A stretch of 64,000 nucleotides of DNA from Aplysia californica. Taxonomy: Eukaryota; Mollusca; Gastropoda; Aplysiida; Aplysiidae. Location: assembly GCF_000002075.1 (NCBI RefSeq), contig NW_004797796.1, forward strand, positions 34,463 to 98,462. Reading direction: 5' to 3'. Positions 55,901 through 61,900 of this stretch are shown one piece after another. The position numbers and the translations under genes are program-made. Position 1 is the stretch's first letter. Every line of letters begins with the position of its first letter. Below the pieces are notes generated by a model. The model saw only the letters and a program-made list of their open reading frames with translations. It did no database searches and was not told the origin of the DNA.

Positions 55901-58900
55901 GAGTAATAGAAGAGAAAATACTATGCTAAACCTCAGTCCAGGGCTATGCTGAATAACGCTGCTTCCATGGCCAATTTCACAATAACAAACCAGAAATTTA
56001 AAACTACAATAAAAAACAGCAGCAACAGATAAGTTATACTCTCAACAACAGAAGTAAGAAGGTCAAAGACGGCATACAAAAAAACGTGACCACATTTTTA
56101 AAAAATCCATCCTTGACTATTTTTATTCATACATATGAATGTTATCATCGCACTCGTAAAACAACTTTGTTTCGTGCCTCAAATAGAGGTTTACTAGAAT
56201 AATAGTACTTACTCCTAGTATACAAAACACCTCACCCCACCTCCCCAAAAATATCACCTGCCAGACTTTTTTGACAACTAACACCACCATCATTGCTGAC
56301 CACGTTTGTTTTCTATAGGAGTGACCAGTCTTACAAAAGTCATTTTTAAACAGGCTAAACAGCTGTGCTCAAACCTTCCCTTTCATACCTCATTGCCTTT
56401 GACAATTTTGGTGAGCAGTTGCTGCACATTCCTCTTGTCCACAGAGGCCAGACCAGTAAGGCGGTGACACACACTGCGTAAGTCTTCATCACTGGACTCC
56501 CGCTCAGCTGGTGAGAGAGAAAAATGAAAGTAACTAATTTTTCTGCTTTGAAAAATAGAACCTAAGAATCATGAGCACAGAAAAGGTAATATCTAATTGT
56601 CATACAATTTTCATTTGAACCAAAAACAGTATCATGTTTGTAATCATAAAGCAATTATGATGTTGAGATGACAAGATATAAAAAAAACCTATCTGGTCTG
56701 AATAATAACTTCCATCAATAAACTTTTTCCAGTGCAACTCAAGTCAGAGTCATATGATAAGTACACAGAATAATAAGAGATGCTGGGGAAAAAAGGAAAA
56801 TAATTCTAAACCAAACTCTCTTTTCAAAATAAAACAATACTGATGTAACTACTTAGGAAGCAGTACAATGTAACACCTTTCCCATTTTCAGCAAAATCAC
56901 TGCTGATTGTTTTATAGACTATTATAACATGAACAGGGTAACAGATTATCTCTCTGAGACTGCATCCTCTAATTCCCGATTGGCACCCCAGGGCACATCA
57001 CTTTTTAGACTTTAAGAATAAAGTAGAGTCCCCACAGAAAAAGCTTTTTTTTCTCTTTGTATTAAGGTTCATAACCATGGACAAACCTGCAACAAGTGAG
57101 CCCATGCCTCCCCCTGCATTTTTTAAAACATTATAATGGTGCAGTTTAAGATGTCCACCTGCATAAGACAACCACTGTTCTCCTCAACAATTGGTGGCCA
57201 TCTTAGACAATCTCAACTGTACTTTTTAAAATCCAACTTCCTTTGCTCTAACAGAACACACAAACTGAAATGACATTCGTTACAAAGGCTTTTAACAATT
57301 AAATTTGAGTGGTCTAATAAACATAATTAGTGTGTGAAGTGCAGAATTTTGTTTCTGCAAACTTTCCCTCTCTCATTTTGTTATGGACATATTGAAAATT
57401 GTAAACACTGTCTTTCAGATATGGTCACTGTTGTGCAAGCTGCAGTATCAATTATCTATCCATCGTTATTCCAGTTTTATCTGAACCATGGGCACTGTCA
57501 GATTTCAAGCCTTACCCAGTTGAAAAAGTTTGTTGAAGAGGCGTAGGATATGTGAGGTGTATGTGTCACTGAGATTGGTCTGCGCCACAGACAACAAGAG
57601 AGCAGTCACATCTGGGGAAAAATAAAAAAACAAACAATAGTAAACACCTCCAGTAATTATTTGTTTAGGTTTAAGCTAAAGAGAAGCAAATCAACACAGT
57701 AACTGTCATACAATGCTGATAAAAAGAAAGACAAGCAAACAGGAACAACAAGTAGAATGCAGAGGTAGGACCTTGTGGAAGCACCACCCAACCACCCAAC
57801 TGTTTTCGAGTACATATTTTAGAAACATGTCAGAACACACAGACCTGGACGCTGAGCTCTGAGGAAATGGGGACGAACAGCAGGAAGTACCAAGTAACCT
57901 TGAATACTACTGACCTTACCCTTAGCCATTGTAAGAGTTTTGCAGCAGATGAGGACTGACATGTCAACACAAATCAGTCAAACGCATACCCCAAAAATAC
58001 AAATAGAAGCTCTCTCACTGAAGGTTCACACACCCTTGGCCAGCCTGTTCATCCAAACCAATTATTTCAGTCCCCCAGGGATATACAGCATTGCAACCAG
58101 TTAGGCTCACACTACTATCATTCACATATGCTGTCCCTACTGACTGCCAAATACCCATTTGAAGCTGGGTATAAAAATGAAGTAAAGCACCATTCCTAAG
58201 GCTACAATTTCCTATTTGAATGAAACCCAGAATCAAACTCACAATTTATTATTACTGCAAGTGCACACCTTACCAACAGACTACCAAAAGTCTTCATCTA
58301 ATAAGAAGGCAAGGCAAACAGCTCAAGTATACAATCAGTCATCTCAGAGCAGTTATACTCTTCTCCCGCTCCTACAGAACATGAGTAATGAGAAGAACAT
58401 ACCAAAAAAAAAGTTTTTTTAAACTTTACCTCCAGTCTCTGTGTACACATTGCGGAAGGCTTTCCTTGCTGGGCTTTTTTCCAGGCTGTTCTCCAAGAAC
58501 TTGATGCATTCATACAAGATTTTCTCGTCAAGTCCACTGGTGAGATGAGAAGTATAATCATGTGAATACAAGAAGGGCCCACCTGTTATTGTACATTTTT
58601 TAGTGCTGGCACAAAAATCTTCTCAGCCATAATCTCTTTCCTCTATACACCTATTTTCAAGATTCACACCACTTTAGCCCTCACCTTTTTGAAACAAAAA
58701 ACCCCCTATCTCTTCCCCAAAAACAGAACCTTTTCAATATGGAAAACATCTGGCACAAAAAAAGGGAAGAAAAGGCAGAAGACTGAAACCAATAAATCAC
58801 AAAGAGGTTTGGTATGGAAAAGTCTTTTTTAAACGATGTTCAAGAAGGGGGACCTCCAAATTTAACATCCATCTTTAACAGTGGTGGTGGGTAGTGAAGG

Positions 58901-61900
58901 GTTCACGGGCTTGAGCCCCCCCCCCCCCAACTCTGTCGTAAATGAAAGTTTTTTAAATATTGAAATAAGCGGTTAAAACTGTTATGAAAGCACGCAATGA
59001 ACAAATAGTGATCAGTTTGGCGGCTTGCTCGTTTATCCAATCATTGTCATCAGCCCTTACAACTATAGTAACCTAACAGCCAATCAAATGTCTTTAGGGC
59101 TCAGCACTGAGCCCGTTCCCACGCCCCTTCTGTAATAAAACTCTTCTTGTAAAAAGGTAGAAGACTGAAAAAAATAACACTATACTGGGGGCTCACATTC
59201 TCCTAGCCCTAACAATGGGGTGAATGTTTACGACACACTTTCCCCCCAGTGACACAGATACCTACGCTCTCTTAGATGCATTCTACTTTCCGCAACAACA
59301 CGTTCTTATCCAGCTCATAGACGGAATATGTTTGAAGTGCTGTGTGTGTATGTTTGCGTTTATGGAAACATTTATAAATCACGTCGATTCCACTTTTAAG
59401 GCAACCTCTTCATCCAGAAGAATCTAACTGAGAACAAAGAGATGGAAGACAAAAGTGGCTCTTCTCGTTTGAATGGTTCTCAAAAAACTGTGGCTCACTG
59501 TGACTATAGAGAAATCAGTAGCCTACTGTTTAGGTCTTATTGCTTGCTATTTAGTGGTACAGAAGTGGAAGCAACCGAAGCCCCACCCAAATTTTTGGTC
59601 CACCCACCGCCATGGAGCTTCAACAGGGCCCAGCTATACGGGTAGAGAGCCGTTAACACTCCTCAAACGACCCATTATCAAGAATATTACTATGGAGATA
59701 CCCACACTCGGATCCTTCCAAGTCCAGAAGGATACCAGCTATATCAGTCAAAAAAAGTGCAAACCAAAATTGTTCGATAAAGAAATAGAACAACCCAACA
59801 GTCAAATCTTCTAGATAAAAAAAGAGATCATTCAGTTCCTAAGTCTATTCCACCTTCCTTTACTCACTGTCATGGGGCAAAAGAAAGGAATAAATATACT
59901 CCTTGAAAGAGTGAAATTTTTTACTGCAACAGTGTGTAAATTACAAATCTACAGCAAGGGATTTTTCAGGAATCACAAAACATACACACATCATCTTCAC
60001 GTAAAAATAATGCCTTAGGTCAAATTTAAACTGCCCTGCCATGGCATTCTTTATACAATGGCCTACCAGTCCTAAAACAATGAAAATGCACCTATAAATT
60101 TTTACGTCACAAAAAAAGAAATCATAATGACCTGTGACTGGAGAAGGAAGTTTTTAATACTCAAATTTAAGTTTATCACAGTATTTTGACTATGTATAAA
60201 AGAGTGCCGTCATACCTCTCTGCATCTGAAAACTGAACAATGATCTGGTCACAAGCCTGAATGGCATGTTGATATGCTTTCTCCTCAAAGGCCGACTCAT
60301 CGGAAACCTTGGATTTCAAATTCATGACCTGGATGTCAAATAATCAGAGCATATTAAAGGTACTGTTTTTCCTGCCATGCAAATGGCAACTTTCATAGCA
60401 AATAAAGAAAGGTATGAAGTCAAATATATACTACTTCATAAATACAACTAACTCAAAGACATCAGCTGAGATATGTGATTCAAGTAATAAAGAGGTAAAT
60501 CTGTGGTTAACGTCAGCCTTATGTGCTGCCAAATTTGCAAGTGTGAATATACTAGTGTGTGTGTGTGTGTGTGTGTGCGTGTATGTGTGCATGTGTGGTG
60601 AAAGAGAGACAGCATGCGAGTGTGTGTGTATATGTGTATGTATGTGTGTGTGTGTGTGTGTGTGAAGGAGAGGAATATGACATCTGTACAAAAAAAAGCC
60701 CAGAATTGATTTAACAATCCCTGAATAGAAAATAGACCGTCAATGATATTTTTTATAACACAAAACTTTTTTACCTTCACTTGTCATCATCTGTCTTCAT
60801 CGTTGCTATCGATGATAGAAACTCCACAGAAACTCCACAAAACATCACTAGAGTGCACCATCATGAGTGCACTATCATCCTATACTTCAGCCAAGTTCAA
60901 CAACCTCCCATTACCCTCCCATACTAAGGACCTCAACTACATTGGTGACCAAAACCCCATATAAACTGATCTTACAGCATATACACTGTGACAAGTGCCA
61001 ACATAACACTTGACAATAGCGCCAACATATTCCCAGACAAGTGTGACGAGTTTGCCAACATATCCAGTAACAAGTGTGCCAACAAATGGGACAAGACGGT
61101 CAGCCCCCTGACAAGTATGCCAGCATACCACAAGAGTGCAAAAATGTCCCTTGACACGTGAGTGTCAATACCTCTCCTGACAAGTATCAACAATACCCCT
61201 TGAAAAAGGTCTGTGACAAGTGTGAGAAAATATATTCCCTGAAAAACAAGTGAGTGCCAACATACCATGTCTCCCAGGTACTCTGTGGTGACGTCGTGGA
61301 TCAGGGGGAACATCACCTTCAGGAGCTCTGTGTTGCCGGATACCTTTGGACACCAACTGTGAATTCAATACAAAGCATAATTTTTTAGTTCACACAAAAA
61401 GCAAAAAAACCCTGATATTTAAACTAACTTTATTTTTCACAATTGCCATACTTTTGTGCCAGCCACTGTCAGATAAATATTTTTTGGAAGTTAATGAAGT
61501 AGAGCAAAATTATTTTTTTCGACCCTTTCAACAGCATTTCCAAAAGAAAATTGAGAACAACTATTCAATATAGGCTACAATTTAATTTTCTTCTAAAAGA
61601 GGCCCACCTTAAAAAAGCTCTATCAAATTGTTTTATTCAGAGTACAATTACACAAAGGTAAAGGCAGTACAATTTGAGTACATTATTTCACCAAAATATT
61701 TCTCACAATAAGCCTATTCAATATAGGCTACAATTCAATTTTCTTCTCAAAGAGGCCCACCTTAAAAAAGCTAAATCAAATTGTTTTATTCAGAGTACAA
61801 TAACACAAAAGTAAAGGCAGTACAATTTGAGTACATTATTTCACCAAATTATTTCTCACAATAGGCTAAGAAAAGGTCTTACATGATGAGGTCTCCACCA

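Noticed and set aside
58015-58242. 75-codon minus frame as a gene
   Set aside because: It coincides with the body of a tRNA-derived SINE and has no start or splice context.
60414-60780. Cys/Val-rich and His/Thr-rich frames
   Set aside because: They arise from the TG microsatellite at 60555-60665.
60972-61316. 114-codon minus frame with leucine-rich repeats
   Set aside because: Only its upstream part is exon 3; the rest reads through the donor into a minisatellite, which creates the apparent repeats.
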